64,000 nucleotides of DNA from Neoroseomonas alkaliterrae (GTDB lineage Bacteria > Pseudomonadota > Alphaproteobacteria > Acetobacterales > Acetobacteraceae), in contig NZ_JACIJE010000006.1 in the NCBI RefSeq assembly GCF_014199195.1, positions 1 to 64,000 on the forward strand, in the 5' to 3' direction. Made by a program: the position numbers and the translations under genes. The notes beneath the pieces were generated by a model. That model searched no databases. It was not told the origin of the DNA and was given only the letters and a program-made list of their open reading frames with translations. This document shows, one piece after another, positions 44,450-53,726 of this stretch (position 1 is the stretch's first letter; each line of letters starts with the position of its first letter).

Positions 44450-45268
44450 ATGAGCGCGGTTAAGGACATGGCAGCGGACCCTCTGCTGCTGCGGGAGGAT
44501 GGCGCGGATGGCGTGACGGTGCTCACGCTGAACCGGCCCGCGGCGCGCAACAGCCTGTCGCTGCAGATGCTCGAGACGCTGGAGAACGCGTTCGCCGCGA
44601 TCGGCGAGGACGCATCCGTGCGCTGCGTGGTGCTCGCGGCAAACGGGCCGGTCTTCAGCGCCGGGCACGACCTCAAGGAGATCACGGCGCACCGCGCCGA
44701 TCCCGATGGCGGCCGCGCCTTCTACGACCGCGCGATGGAAACCTGCGCGCGCGTGATGCTCGCGATCACGGCGTTGCCGCAGCCGGTCATCGCCGCGGTG
44801 CAGGGGGTCGCGACGGCAGCGGGCTGCCAGTTGGTGGCGACCTGCGACCTGGCGGTGGCTTCCGACCATGCGCGCTTCGCGACACCGGGGGTGGATATCG
44901 GCCTGTTCTGCTCGACGCCGGCGGTGCCGCTCGCCCGCGCGGTGCCACGCAAGGCGGCGATGGAGATGCTGCTGACCGGCGAGATGATCGGGGCTGCCGA
45001 AGCGCATCGCATCGGCCTCGTGAATCGCGTCGTCCCGGCCGGGGAGGTGATGGCGAGCGCGATGGCGCTCGCGCGGCACATCGCCTCGCGTTCGGCGTTG
45101 ACCGTGCGGCTCGGCAAGCGGGCCTTCTACGCGCAGGTCGAGAAGCCCCTGGCCGAGGCCTATCGCGAGGCTGCCTGCGTGATGACCGAGAACCTGATGG
45201 CGCGCGACGCCGCCGAAGGGATCGGCGCCTTCGTCGAGAAGCGCAAGCCGGTGTGGGAAGACCGCTGA
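44450..45268 (+). CDS. Enoyl-CoA hydratase family protein (ECHDC3-like)
   Basis: 272 aa from the ATG at 44450 with GGAGGAG upstream. GVTVLTLNRPAARNSLSLQM, the oxyanion loop NGPVFSAGHDLKEITAHR and VQGVATAAGCQLVATCDLAV are crotonase signatures; FSAGHDLKE is typical of the ECHDC3-like group. The canonical pair of catalytic Glu residues is not obvious, so the reaction may be isomerisation or thioester hydrolysis instead of hydration. It lies 1 bp before the ligase gene. Confidence 0.88.
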   Translation: MSAVKDMAADPLLLREDGADGVTVLTLNRPAARNSLSLQMLETLENAFAAIGEDASVRCVVLAANGPVFSAGHDLKEITAHRADPDGGRAFYDRAMETCARVMLAITALPQPVIAAVQGVATAAGCQLVATCDLAVASDHARFATPGVDIGLFCSTPAVPLARAVPRKAAMEMLLTGEMIGAAEAHRIGLVNRVVPAGEVMASAMALARHIASRSALTVRLGKRAFYAQVEKPLAEAYREAACVMTENLMARDAAEGIGAFVEKRKPVWEDR

Positions 45269-45269
45269 C

Positions 45270-46898
45270 ATGGCCGACTACGAGGCGGGGCTGCCCCGCA
45301 ATGCGGCGAACCACCAGCCGCTGACGCCGCTGCTATTCCTCGAGCGCGCGGCACAGGTCCATCCCCGCCAGCCCGCGGTGGTGCATGGCGCGGTCCGGCG
45401 CGACTACCGCGCGCTGCGCGACCGCTGCGTGCGCCTCGCCCATGCGCTGACGAGGCGCGGCATCGGCCGCGGCGACACGGTGGCGGCGGTGCTGCCCAAC
45501 ATCCCCGAGATGCTCGAATGCCACTACGGCGTGCCGATGGCCGGCGCCGTGCTCAACACCATCAACACGCGGCTCGATGCGGCGACCATCGCCTACATCC
45601 TCGACCACGGCGAAGCGAAGGCGCTGGTGGTGGACAAGGAGTTCATGCCGGTGGTGCGCGTGGCCCTCGCGCAGGCCAGCGTGCGGCCGTTGGTGATCGA
45701 GGTGGATGACCCGCTCGCCCCAGCCGCGGTCAAGGGGGAGACGCTGGGCGGGCTCGGCTACGAGGCGTTGCTCGCCGAGGGCGATGCCGCCTTCGCCTGG
45801 CCCATGCCGCGCGACGAATGGGACGCGATCACGCTGAACTACACCTCCGGCACCACGGGCAAGCCGAAGGGTGTCGTCTATCACCATCGCGGCGCCCATC
45901 TGCTCGCGATCGGCAATGTGCTGTCGGCGGAGATGGGGCGGCATCCGTCCTATCTCTGGACGCTGCCGATGTTCCACTGCAACGGCTGGTGCTTCCCCTG
46001 GACCGTCACCGCGCAGGCCGGGCTGCATGTCTGCCTGCGTGCGGTGCGCGGGCCTGAGATGTGGCGGCTGATGGCCGAGGAAGGCGTGACGAACATGTGC
46101 GGCGCGCCGATCGTCATGGCGACGCTGCTGAACACGCCGGAGGAGGAGAAGCGCCCGCTCGCGCACCAGGTGAAGTTCATCGTCGCCGGCGCGCCGCCGC
46201 CCGAGGCAGTGCTCGCCGCGATGCGCGAGGCGGGCTTCGCGGTCTGCCACGTCTATGGCCTGACGGAGTGCTACGGCCCCTCGGTGGTGAACGAGTGGCA
46301 TGCCGAGTGGGACGCGCGGCCCGCATCGGAGCAGGCGGCGCTGATGGCGCGGCAGGGCGTGCGCTACCTCGCGCTGGAGGGGCTCGACGTGCTCGATCCC
46401 GTGAGCATGGCGCCGGTGCCGGCGGATGGCGCGACGCTCGGCGAGGTGATGATGCGCGGCAACGTCGTAATGAAGGGCTACCTCAAGGACGAGGCGGCGA
46501 CCGGCGCGGCCTTCAAGGGCGGCTGGTTCCACACCGGCGACCTCGCGGTGAAGCATCCGGACGGCTACATCCAGCTCAAGGATCGCTCGAAGGACATCAT
46601 CATCTCGGGCGGGGAGAACATCAGCTCCATCGAGGTCGAGGACGCGCTCTACAGGCACCCCGCCGTCGCGGTGGTGGCGGTGGTCGCGAAGCCCGACGAG
46701 AAATGGGGCGAGACGCCCTGCGCCTTCGTCGAGCTCAAGCCCGGTGCATCCGCGACGGCCGAGGAGCTGATCGCCTTCGCCCGCCAGCATCTTGCCGGCT
46801 TCAAGGTGCCGAAGCAGATCGTCTTCGCGGAACTGCCGAAGACCTCGACCGGAAAGATCCAGAAGCACATCCTGCGCGCGCAGGCTCGCGGGGGCTGA
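45270..46898 (+). CDS. AMP-binding acyl-CoA ligase
   Basis: 542 aa. NYTSGTTGKPKGVVYHHRGA, MFHCNGWCFPW, YGLTECYGPS, GWFHTGDLA and the catalytic LPKTSTGKIQKHIL show the ANL adenylate-forming fold. The N terminus (LPRNAANHQPLTPLLFLERA) and most motifs match the ligase at 27203, so the two are paralogues serving different acyl-CoA operons. Substrate unknown; medium-chain or branched acids are likely. It ends the two-crotonase operon. Confidence 0.92.
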   Translation: MADYEAGLPRNAANHQPLTPLLFLERAAQVHPRQPAVVHGAVRRDYRALRDRCVRLAHALTRRGIGRGDTVAAVLPNIPEMLECHYGVPMAGAVLNTINTRLDAATIAYILDHGEAKALVVDKEFMPVVRVALAQASVRPLVIEVDDPLAPAAVKGETLGGLGYEALLAEGDAAFAWPMPRDEWDAITLNYTSGTTGKPKGVVYHHRGAHLLAIGNVLSAEMGRHPSYLWTLPMFHCNGWCFPWTVTAQAGLHVCLRAVRGPEMWRLMAEEGVTNMCGAPIVMATLLNTPEEEKRPLAHQVKFIVAGAPPPEAVLAAMREAGFAVCHVYGLTECYGPSVVNEWHAEWDARPASEQAALMARQGVRYLALEGLDVLDPVSMAPVPADGATLGEVMMRGNVVMKGYLKDEAATGAAFKGGWFHTGDLAVKHPDGYIQLKDRSKDIIISGGENISSIEVEDALYRHPAVAVVAVVAKPDEKWGETPCAFVELKPGASATAEELIAFARQHLAGFKVPKQIVFAELPKTSTGKIQKHILRAQARGG

Positions 46899-47139
46899 GC
46901 GACTGGCGCCACCGGCCCGGGCGCTTGCGGCAACCGACTGGCGTCAGATTGTCGGGCATTGTGGAGTGGCGCCTACGGCTTGGCGGATCAGCTCACGCTT
47001 TTCCACGCGCTTGTCAGACGGACAGGAGGGCGGTCGGGGCCGGCCAGCCGCCGCTTCGCCTGCCTACCACCCTCGCTGACGCGAGCCGCTCGGTATCAGA
47101 GACTCTCCATCGCCGGCGGGCGGTGGCACCGCTACCGCC

Positions 47140-47910
47140 TCACTGCGGTTCGGCGAAGCCGGAATGCGAGCCCGGCCGGACGAACTGGCGGCTGTCCACC
47201 TCGATGCGGACCGGCCGGCCGGCGCGGCAGCCCGCCATGCAGGCCTCATCCGGGGTGTCGGGTCGGGCCTCCAGTATGAAGCCGTCGCGATTGGGCATGC
47301 GGATCGCCCGCAGGCGCGCCGCATCCACCTCCGCATCCTCGGGCAGCAGCTCGTTCAGGTGCAGGATATAGGCGGTGATCGCGTAGTACTCGTCGTTGGA
47401 GAGGCTCTGCGGCGCGGCATAGGGCATCGCGCGGCGGATGTAGTCGAACACCGCCGGCGCATGCTGCCAGAAGGAGCCGACGGTGCGCCGCGCCTGGTCG
47501 GTGTTCAGCGTGCCGCGCCCGCCCATCAGCGCGGGCCAGCGGTCCACCCCTTCGCCGAACTCGCCATGACAGGCGGCGCAGTGGGTCTGGTAGAGCTCCT
47601 CGCCGTCGCGCACGCTGCCGCGGCCGGGCGGGAGGCGGCGGCCATCACCGCCCACCGCGATGTCCCAGCCGGCGATCTCCGCCTCGCTGGCCGGGCGGCC
47701 AATGCCGGGAATCGGCGCGGGCAGGCTGATGCTCGCCGGCGCTGGCCAGGCGACATCGGCCGTGGTGCGCTCGCCCGGCGGCGGGGTGAAGGGCATGTAG
47801 AGGGCGCGCCGCGCATCCGACGGGCCGGCCTGCTGCGCCAGCGCATAGCCGCCGGCCAGCGCCGCGCCGAGGGCGAGAAGGAAGCAGGCCCTACGCATCG
47901 ATCTGGACAT
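47140..47910 (-). CDS. soxD: Short SoxD-type cytochrome c
   Basis: 256 aa with a signal peptide (FLLALGAALAGGYALAQQ). One CxxCH haem site (QTHCAACHGEFGEGVDRWP), then FDYIRRAMPYAAPQSLSNDE, the SoxD pattern, and a cysteine pair in DEACMAGCRAG. Paracoccus SoxD has a further C-terminal haem domain that is missing here, so this is a single-haem version. It accepts electrons from SoxC. Its start overlaps the soxC end by 20 bp. Confidence 0.87.
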   Translation of the reverse strand: MSRSMRRACFLLALGAALAGGYALAQQAGPSDARRALYMPFTPPPGERTTADVAWPAPASISLPAPIPGIGRPASEAEIAGWDIAVGGDGRRLPPGRGSVRDGEELYQTHCAACHGEFGEGVDRWPALMGGRGTLNTDQARRTVGSFWQHAPAVFDYIRRAMPYAAPQSLSNDEYYAITAYILHLNELLPEDAEVDAARLRAIRMPNRDGFILEARPDTPDEACMAGCRAGRPVRIEVDSRQFVRPGSHSGFAEPQ

Positions 47911-49159
47911 TCACCACCGTCCCGTCCGGCTCGACCAGCCAGGTCTGGATCGCGTTCCTGTGGTAGATGCTCTCCACCCCGCGCACGCCGCGCAGCGCCT
48001 GGATGGAAGGCTGCACGCGTCCCGTCTCGTCAATCGCGCGGCTCTGCAGGAAGGCCCGCTGCCCCTCGCGCCATTCCCAGGGGATGGAGAAGCGCGTGCA
48101 GGCCTTGTCGAGCACGGGCGGCTGCAGCGTCGCCGTGCGCCAGTTGTCGCCGCCATCCACCGAGACATCCACCCGCCGGATCGCGCCGGCCCCCGACCAG
48201 GCGAGGCCGCTGATCTCCACGAAGCCTGGGCGGCCATTCAGCGGCTTCTCCGGGCAGGGGCTGGTGATGACGCTGTTGACCTCGTTGACGAAGGTGAATT
48301 GGCGCGCGAGGCCGCTCGGCAGCAGGTCGGTGTAGGTGCGGGTTTCCCATCGCGTGAACCAGGGCCGGTCGCCGACCTCGATGCGGCGCAGCCACTTGAT
48401 CCACATGTTGCCCTCGTAGCCGGGCAGCACGAGGCGCACCGGATAGCCCTGCTGCGGCCGCACCGCCTCGCCGTTCTGGCCATAGGCGACGATGGCGTCG
48501 TCGAGCGCCTTGGCGAGCGGGATGGAGCGCGCGAGGTGGCTCGCATCCCCGCCCTCGGCCAGCAGCCAGGAGGCCCCGGGCCTGAGCCCCGCCTGCGCCA
48601 GCAGCAGCTTCAGCGGCACGCCCGTCCATTCCGAGCAGGAGAGCATGCCGTGCGTGAACTGCACGCCCGACATCTGCGACCCGCGCCATTCCATCCCGCC
48701 ATTGGCAGGGCATTCGAGGAAGTGGATGCGCGAAACCGCGGGCAGTCGCTTGAGATCGGCCAGGGTGAAGACGAGCGGCCGCTCCACCATGCCGTGGATC
48801 ATCAGCCGGTAGTCCTCGGGGTCCACATCCGGCACGCCGCCATGGTGGCGTTCGAAATGCAGGCCCGAGGGGGTGATGATGCCGTGCATCTCGTGCAGCG
48901 GCGTGAATGAGACGGAGGAGATGCGATCGGGCGTCAGCCAGGGCACGTAGCGCCGCACCGCCGTCTCGTGGCGCGAGCGCGTGCCGTAGGGTTCCTCGAT
49001 CACGCCGGGGCCGAGGCTGCGGCCCCATTCCGGCAGGTTGGGCGGCTGGTTCTCGGGGTTGCCAGCCGCCGCCACCGGCCTGCCGCCCGCCGCCGCGGCC
49101 CCGGCCGCGGCGAGCAGGAGGCCCCGGCGGGAGGCGGCCTGTCGCGTCGTCTCGCTCAT
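47891..49159 (-). CDS. soxC: Sulfane dehydrogenase SoxC (molybdenum subunit)
   Basis: 422 aa from the ATG at 49159. Sulfite oxidase-family enzyme with a twin-Arg signal (ASRRGLLLAAAGAAAAGG). The Mo-ligating Cys is in IHFLECPANGGMEWRG, and GYPVRLVLPGYEGNMWIKWL and the C-terminal dimerisation domain (VDVSVDGGDNWRTATLQ) follow. With SoxD it oxidises the sulfane sulfur bound to SoxY in the periplasm. moaE and moaD in this window supply the cofactor. Confidence 0.95.
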   Translation of the reverse strand: MSETTRQAASRRGLLLAAAGAAAAGGRPVAAAGNPENQPPNLPEWGRSLGPGVIEEPYGTRSRHETAVRRYVPWLTPDRISSVSFTPLHEMHGIITPSGLHFERHHGGVPDVDPEDYRLMIHGMVERPLVFTLADLKRLPAVSRIHFLECPANGGMEWRGSQMSGVQFTHGMLSCSEWTGVPLKLLLAQAGLRPGASWLLAEGGDASHLARSIPLAKALDDAIVAYGQNGEAVRPQQGYPVRLVLPGYEGNMWIKWLRRIEVGDRPWFTRWETRTYTDLLPSGLARQFTFVNEVNSVITSPCPEKPLNGRPGFVEISGLAWSGAGAIRRVDVSVDGGDNWRTATLQPPVLDKACTRFSIPWEWREGQRAFLQSRAIDETGRVQPSIQALRGVRGVESIYHRNAIQTWLVEPDGTVVNVQIDA

Positions 49160-49179
49160 GCGTCCTCCGTCGCGCCGGG

Positions 49180-50469
49180 TCAGCTCAGCGCGAACATTTC
49201 GCGCGTGATGCTCTCGTACCAGCCATCGGCGTAGAGGGCCTCGAGCCGGCGATGCTCGGCGCGGCGGCCTTCCGGCAGCGCCGCATTGCGCGGGCTGATG
49301 CCGCCCGAGCCTTCCACCTCGATCAGCCGCCCACCCTGGGCGCGGAACACGCCGACGATCGAGATGCCGTAATCCTCGCCGACATGGCTGTAGCAGGTGT
49401 TGAAATAGACCGCCTCGGGCACCGGCCGGCCCGAGAGCTGGGCGGCGGCTGCGGCGATCGCCTGCTTGGCGTGCGAGGAGGCGGCGAAGCCGGATTTCGG
49501 CATCGGCACCGCGATGCTCGCGTCGCCGATGACATGGATGTTCGGCACGCGCGCGCTCTCGAAGCTCTCGGGCTTGATCGGGCACCAGCCGGAATCGGCC
49601 GCAAGGCCGGCATTGCGGGCGATCGCCGCAGCGTATTGCGGCGGGATGACGTTGATCACGTCGCCGCGGACCTTCTCGCCGAACTCGGTCTCGACGGTCA
49701 TGTTGGCCACGTCCACGCGCGTCACCCGCCCGTCGGAGGAGGCGCCGCGCCACTCGATCATGCCCGGATAGAGCTCGGCCCAGGCATCCTGGAACAGCGG
49801 CTGCTTCGAGAAGCCGTTCTTGGCGTCGAGCGCGAGGATCTTGGCACGCGGATTGTGGCGCTTGAGGTAGTCCGCGACCATCGAGATGCGCTCGTAGGGG
49901 CCGGGCGGGCAGCGGAACGGGTTGTCCGGGATCGCCATGACGAAGACGCCGCCCTGGCGCATGGCGCGGAGCTGCTCCGCGAGCACGGTGATCGGCTGCA
50001 GGGACGGGATCCAGCCATGCGGCATGCGCGCGCTCGCGGCCTGGTCGTAGCCCTCGATCGCGCCCCAGCGCAGGTCGATGCCCGGGGACATGATGAGCCT
50101 GTCGTAGGGGATGCGGCTGCCATCGGCGAGGCGCACCGCGCGCCCCTCGGCATCCACCGCCGCCGCCTCGGCATGGACCACGCGCACGCCGCGCGCGGCG
50201 AGGCGCTCGTAGCCGAAGGTGATGTCGTCGATCCGCTTGCGGCCGGCAAGCACGAGGTTGCCATAGGGGCAGGTGGTGAAGCGGCGCGAGCGCTCGATGA
50301 GCGTGATGTCGAGATCGGGGAAATGGTCACGCGCGAATCGCGCGGCGGAGGCGCCGCCGAATCCGCCGCCGAGGATGACGATGCGGGGCCGGGCCTGGGC
50401 GCCGGCGGTGCGCGGCAGCAGCGGCAGCGCCGCGGCGGCGCCGACCAGGGTGCGTCGGGAGAGGGTCAT
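49180..50469 (-). CDS. soxF: Sulfide dehydrogenase flavoprotein SoxF/FccB
   Basis: 429 aa from the ATG at 50469. A Tat-type signal (SRRTLVGAAAALPLLPRTAG) precedes the FAD site VILGGGFGGASAARFA. Redox cysteines are in FRCPPGPYER and FNTCYSHVGEDYG, as in flavocytochrome c sulfide dehydrogenase. Oxidises sulfide and passes electrons to the small cytochrome encoded 11 bp upstream. Confidence 0.93.
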   Translation of the reverse strand: MTLSRRTLVGAAAALPLLPRTAGAQARPRIVILGGGFGGASAARFARDHFPDLDITLIERSRRFTTCPYGNLVLAGRKRIDDITFGYERLAARGVRVVHAEAAAVDAEGRAVRLADGSRIPYDRLIMSPGIDLRWGAIEGYDQAASARMPHGWIPSLQPITVLAEQLRAMRQGGVFVMAIPDNPFRCPPGPYERISMVADYLKRHNPRAKILALDAKNGFSKQPLFQDAWAELYPGMIEWRGASSDGRVTRVDVANMTVETEFGEKVRGDVINVIPPQYAAAIARNAGLAADSGWCPIKPESFESARVPNIHVIGDASIAVPMPKSGFAASSHAKQAIAAAAAQLSGRPVPEAVYFNTCYSHVGEDYGISIVGVFRAQGGRLIEVEGSGGISPRNAALPEGRRAEHRRLEALYADGWYESITREMFALS

Positions 50470-50480
50470 CGCGCGCCTCC

Positions 50481-50771
50481 TCAGCGGCCGTAATGGGCGG
50501 CCAGTGCCGCGAATTCCGCGTCGGTGTAGCCGCGGGCGATGCGGCCCATCACCGTCGCCTCGCGGCGATTGGCGCGGAACTCCTGCATGGCGGCGACGAA
50601 CTCGGCCCGCGTCATGGTCTGCGCGATGGCCGGGATGCCCTGCGCGCCGGCGCCGGTGACGCCATGGCAGCCCTGGCAGGCGCCGGCGAGCAGCGTGGCG
50701 GGTTGGGGTTGCGCGGCGGCCGGCGCCGCAAGGGCCGCCATCAGGGCGATGGCGCCGATTCTCAAGACCAT
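50481..50771 (-). CDS. Small cytochrome c of the sulfide dehydrogenase (FccA/SoxE-like)
   Basis: 96 aa. Signal peptide (MVLRIGAIALMAALAAPAAA), then one haem motif in ACQGCHGVTGAG; a possible Met ligand is in ATVMGRIARG. It is much smaller than the diheme FccA/SoxE of other organisms. Its position directly upstream of soxF makes it the probable electron-accepting subunit. Confidence 0.82.
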   Translation of the reverse strand: MVLRIGAIALMAALAAPAAAQPQPATLLAGACQGCHGVTGAGAQGIPAIAQTMTRAEFVAAMQEFRANRREATVMGRIARGYTDAEFAALAAHYGR

Positions 50772-50798
50772 CCCGGTTTCCTCCCACTTCTTGGTTTC

Positions 50799-50820
50799 TG
50801 AATTAGTGCATATCGCTTAG
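50799..50820. promoter_or_regulatory. Candidate sox operator (divergent fccA-like/cytochrome c)
   Basis: An AT-rich element in the 129-bp divergent gap: TGAATTAGTGCATA followed by TCGCTTAG. The 8-mer TCGCTTAG and the parts TTAGTG and TGAATT recur in the other divergent sox gap (54268-54281). It is therefore a candidate binding site for the ArsR-family regulator encoded at 55142. It could equally be promoter sequence. Confidence 0.4.
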
Positions 50821-50900
50821 CCCAAGTCCATATGCCTCTTGATTTCCACCGGGCGTCCGCGTTTCCTCCAGCCACGCATATCCCGCCGGGAGGTTCGTCC

Positions 50901-51290
50901 ATGTCCCTTCGCCTCGCTCTCGCGCTCGTCGTGCCGCTGGCCGGCGCCGCGCCGGCCCTTGCGGCGGATGCCGCGGCCGGGCAGCGCGTCTTCAACCAGT
51001 GCCGCGCCTGCCACACCGTCGAGCAGGGCGGGCGCAACGGCGTCGGGCCGAACCTGCATGGCATCTTCGGCCGCACCGCCGGCAGCATCGAGGGCTTCCG
51101 CTACTCCGCCGCGATGAAGGCGCGCGGCGAGGCCGGGCTGGTCTGGACCCCCGAGACGCTCGCGCCCTACCTGCGCAACCCGCGCGAGGCGGTGCCCGGC
51201 GGTTCGATGGCCTTCGCAGGGCTGCGCAACGAGCAGCAGATCGCCGACCTCATCGCCTATCTCCAGCAGGCGACCGGTGCATCGCGATAG
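50901..51290 (+). CDS. Cytochrome c (class I, cytochrome c2-like)
   Basis: 129 aa from the ATG at 50901, with CGGGAGG upstream. Signal peptide (LRLALALVVPLAGAAPALA), haem motif CRACHTVEQGGRNGVGPNLH, and axial Met in PGGSMAFAGLRNEQQ. Likely carries electrons from the Sox enzymes to the terminal oxidase. It is not SoxX by sequence. It overlaps the next gene by 14 bp. Confidence 0.9.
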   Translation: MSLRLALALVVPLAGAAPALAADAAAGQRVFNQCRACHTVEQGGRNGVGPNLHGIFGRTAGSIEGFRYSAAMKARGEAGLVWTPETLAPYLRNPREAVPGGSMAFAGLRNEQQIADLIAYLQQATGASR

Positions 51291-51660
51291 GCACCGCCGC
51301 CGCGCGCTGCTTGCCGGCGCGGGATCGCTGCTTCTCGCCCCCGCCGCGGCCCGCGCGGCCGCGGCACCGCGCATGGTCATGCTGGAACGCGCCGATTGCG
51401 CGCCCTGCCGGCGCTGGCTCGCGGAGATCGGCGAGCGTGCCTGGAACCTCTCCGAACCCGGCCGCCGCGCGCCGCTATGGCGCGTGGATGTGGCGCGCGG
51501 GCTGCCCGCACCGCTCGCCTTCCTGCGCGACTGGCAGGTGACGCCGACCTTCGTGCTGGTCGCCGACGGCGCCGAGATCGGGCGCATCCAGGGCTATGGC
51601 GGGGACATCTTCTTCTGGCCGCGCGCCGAGGCGCTGGTCGCGCGCCTGCCGCGCGGCTGA
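51277..51660 (+). CDS. soxS: SoxS/SoxW-like periplasmic thioredoxin (GTG start)
   Basis: 127 aa from GTG at 51277, overlapping the cytochrome gene. A basic start and signal peptide (RRALLAGAGSLLLAPAAARA) precede the redox motif CAPCRRWL and the thioredoxin cis-Pro region VTPTFVLVADG. IGRIQGYGGDIFFWP resembles SoxS, which keeps the SoxY carrier cysteine reduced. It converges on soxB (25-bp gap). Confidence 0.82.
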   Translation: MHRDRHRRRALLAGAGSLLLAPAAARAAAAPRMVMLERADCAPCRRWLAEIGERAWNLSEPGRRAPLWRVDVARGLPAPLAFLRDWQVTPTFVLVADGAEIGRIQGYGGDIFFWPRAEALVARLPRG

Positions 51661-51685
51661 CAGGGTCTCGGGCCAGCCGAGCGCC

Positions 51686-53356
51686 TCAGCCCTCGCGCAG
51701 CCGCACCTCCGCGGGCGGGGCCGGGCGCAGCACGGGTGTCGCGGCCAGATGGCGGAAGATCAGCTCCCAGACCGGCGGGCCCTCGACATTCTCCGCCACC
51801 GAACCCCAGCCCGCGACGACATAGCGCCGCGTCGGATCGAGCGGCGCGCCGGTGCGGCTCAGCGTCAGGTCCTGGATGCGCCGCCCGGCCGGGGCCGCGA
51901 CATCGAGCGTGTAGGAGAGCCCCGCGCTGCGGACCATGTCGCCGCCCTGCTGGTAGTAGGGATCGGGGTTGAAGAGGTTGTCCGCCACATCCTCGAGCAG
52001 CGCGCGGATCTGCGCGCCAGTCATCTCCTGCCGCCAGGCCTGGGGATAGGTGATGGCGGTGTGCGCCCAGATGTCCTCCGCCGTCACCGTGCTGCCGGCT
52101 GGGATCGCATAGCCCCAGCGGAAGGCGGGCGAGAGCGCGATCTCCGCATCGCGCTCGGCCTGCAGCGCGGCGCAGATCACCGCATCCATCGTGCCCGCAA
52201 CATTGCCGCGCCGCCACAGCGTGGTCTCTGCGTGCGCCACCGGCCGTTCGAGTTCCGCCGCGAAGGGCGCGCGCAGCCGCGCGACCATCGCCGCCGCCTC
52301 CGGCTCGGGCCTGATCGCGCGGGCGAAGACAGGGATGAGGGCATGGCGGAATCCGCGCACGCCTTCCGGCCCCACATCAAGATCGAGCCGGCCGAGGAAC
52401 TTGCCATGACAGCCCGAGGCGATCAGCAGCGTCCGGCCCACCTGCACCGGCACCGGCAGCGCGTCATGCGTATGCCCGGTCAGGATCACGTCAATGCCCG
52501 GAACCCGAGTGGCCAGCTTACGGTCCACGCCGAAGCCGTTGTGCGAGAGCAGCACGACGAGCCGCGCGCCGTCCTCGCGTGCGGCGCGCACACGCTCGGC
52601 GAGCTTCTCCTCCTTGATGCCGAAGCGCCAGTCCGGGATCAGCCAGCGCGGATTGGCGATCGGCGTGTAGGGGAAGGCCTGGCCGATCACCGCCACCTTC
52701 ACGCCGCCGCGCTCGAACATCTTCGTGTGCTCGAAGACGTCCTCCTCCCATTCGCTGTCCTGGACATTGCCGGCGAGCAGCGGGCAGGGCAGGGCGGCGA
52801 CGATCTCCTTCACCCGCTCGGCGCCGTAGGTGAACTCGAAATGCCCCGTTGTTGCCTCGGCGCCAAGATGGGCCAGCACCTCGATCATGTCCGCGCCCTT
52901 GGTCTGCAGCGCGGTCCAGGAGCCCTGCAGCGTGTCCCCGCCGTCGAGCAGCAGCACGCGGCCCGGGCGTTCGGCGCGGATCGCGGCGATCAGCGTGGCG
53001 AGCCGGTCCACCCCGCCCATCGGCCCGAAGCGGGCGGCGAGGCTTTCGAAGTCGAGATCGGCCAGCGCATGCGCCATGGCGCTGCCGCGCGGGATGCCGA
53101 ATTCGGCGAGCAGCGCCTCGCCGGTCAGGTGCGGCGGCCGGCCGTGCGACTCGCCGACGCCGACATTGGTTCCCGGCTCGCGGAAATGCATCGGCGGGAG
53201 CTGCGCGTGCAGATCCGTCAGGTGCAGGAGCGTCACCTGGCCGAGCGACTGGAAGCGGAGCAGCTCCTCCTGGCTCGGCAGCGACTGCGCCGCCGCGCCA
53301 CGGCCCGCTGCGGCGAGCGCCAGCACGGCGGCGGCGAGGTCGCGCCGGGTGATCAT
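51686..53356 (-). CDS. soxB: Thiosulfohydrolase SoxB
   Basis: 556 aa from the ATG at 53356. Twin-Arg signal (TRRDLAAAVLALAAAGRGAA). Metallophosphatase-type fold with LLHLTDLHAQLPP, LLLDGGDTLQGSWTAL, LLAGNVQDSE, LSHNGFGVD and ILTGHTHDALP, which carry the di-manganese ligands. It hydrolyses the sulfate group from SoxY-bound intermediates. Third gene of soxYZB. Confidence 0.97.
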   Translation of the reverse strand: MITRRDLAAAVLALAAAGRGAAAQSLPSQEELLRFQSLGQVTLLHLTDLHAQLPPMHFREPGTNVGVGESHGRPPHLTGEALLAEFGIPRGSAMAHALADLDFESLAARFGPMGGVDRLATLIAAIRAERPGRVLLLDGGDTLQGSWTALQTKGADMIEVLAHLGAEATTGHFEFTYGAERVKEIVAALPCPLLAGNVQDSEWEEDVFEHTKMFERGGVKVAVIGQAFPYTPIANPRWLIPDWRFGIKEEKLAERVRAAREDGARLVVLLSHNGFGVDRKLATRVPGIDVILTGHTHDALPVPVQVGRTLLIASGCHGKFLGRLDLDVGPEGVRGFRHALIPVFARAIRPEPEAAAMVARLRAPFAAELERPVAHAETTLWRRGNVAGTMDAVICAALQAERDAEIALSPAFRWGYAIPAGSTVTAEDIWAHTAITYPQAWRQEMTGAQIRALLEDVADNLFNPDPYYQQGGDMVRSAGLSYTLDVAAPAGRRIQDLTLSRTGAPLDPTRRYVVAGWGSVAENVEGPPVWELIFRHLAATPVLRPAPPAEVRLREG

Positions 53357-53375
53357 CGGCCGGGCGGCGGCCGCG

Positions 53376-53708
53376 TCAGGCCGGCCGGAGCTGGGCGGTG
53401 GCGCGGCGCTCCTCGCCGGCGTCGTTGGTCCAGACGAGTTCGAGCGTGCCCGGTCCCTCAACCTTGAGAGGGAAGGCGATGTAGGGATTGGCGGCGATGG
53501 CGGGCGCGAGTTCCATCGAGAAGACCTCCTGCCCGTCGAAGCGGCAGACGAAGCTCTTGATGATGTCGCGGGGCACGATCTGCCCTTCGGCATTGCGCCG
53601 CTGGCCGGTCTCCATGATGTGGGAGATCAGGGTGCGGATCTCGATGATCTCGCCGGTACGGATCTGCTGCGGCAGGCGCAGGCGGGGCTGGCCCATGGGT
53701 GCGGACAT
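53376..53708 (-). CDS. soxZ: Sulfur carrier complex subunit SoxZ
   Basis: 110 aa, no signal peptide (exported with SoxY). The immunoglobulin-like fold is seen in IRTGEIIEIRTLISHIMETG and IIKSFVCRFDGQEVFSMEL. It stabilises the SoxY carrier arm. It lies 18 bp after soxY and 19 bp before soxB. Confidence 0.96.
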   Translation of the reverse strand: MSAPMGQPRLRLPQQIRTGEIIEIRTLISHIMETGQRRNAEGQIVPRDIIKSFVCRFDGQEVFSMELAPAIAANPYIAFPLKVEGPGTLELVWTNDAGEERRATAQLRPA

Positions 53709-53726
53709 CTGCGTTCCTCCTCGCTC

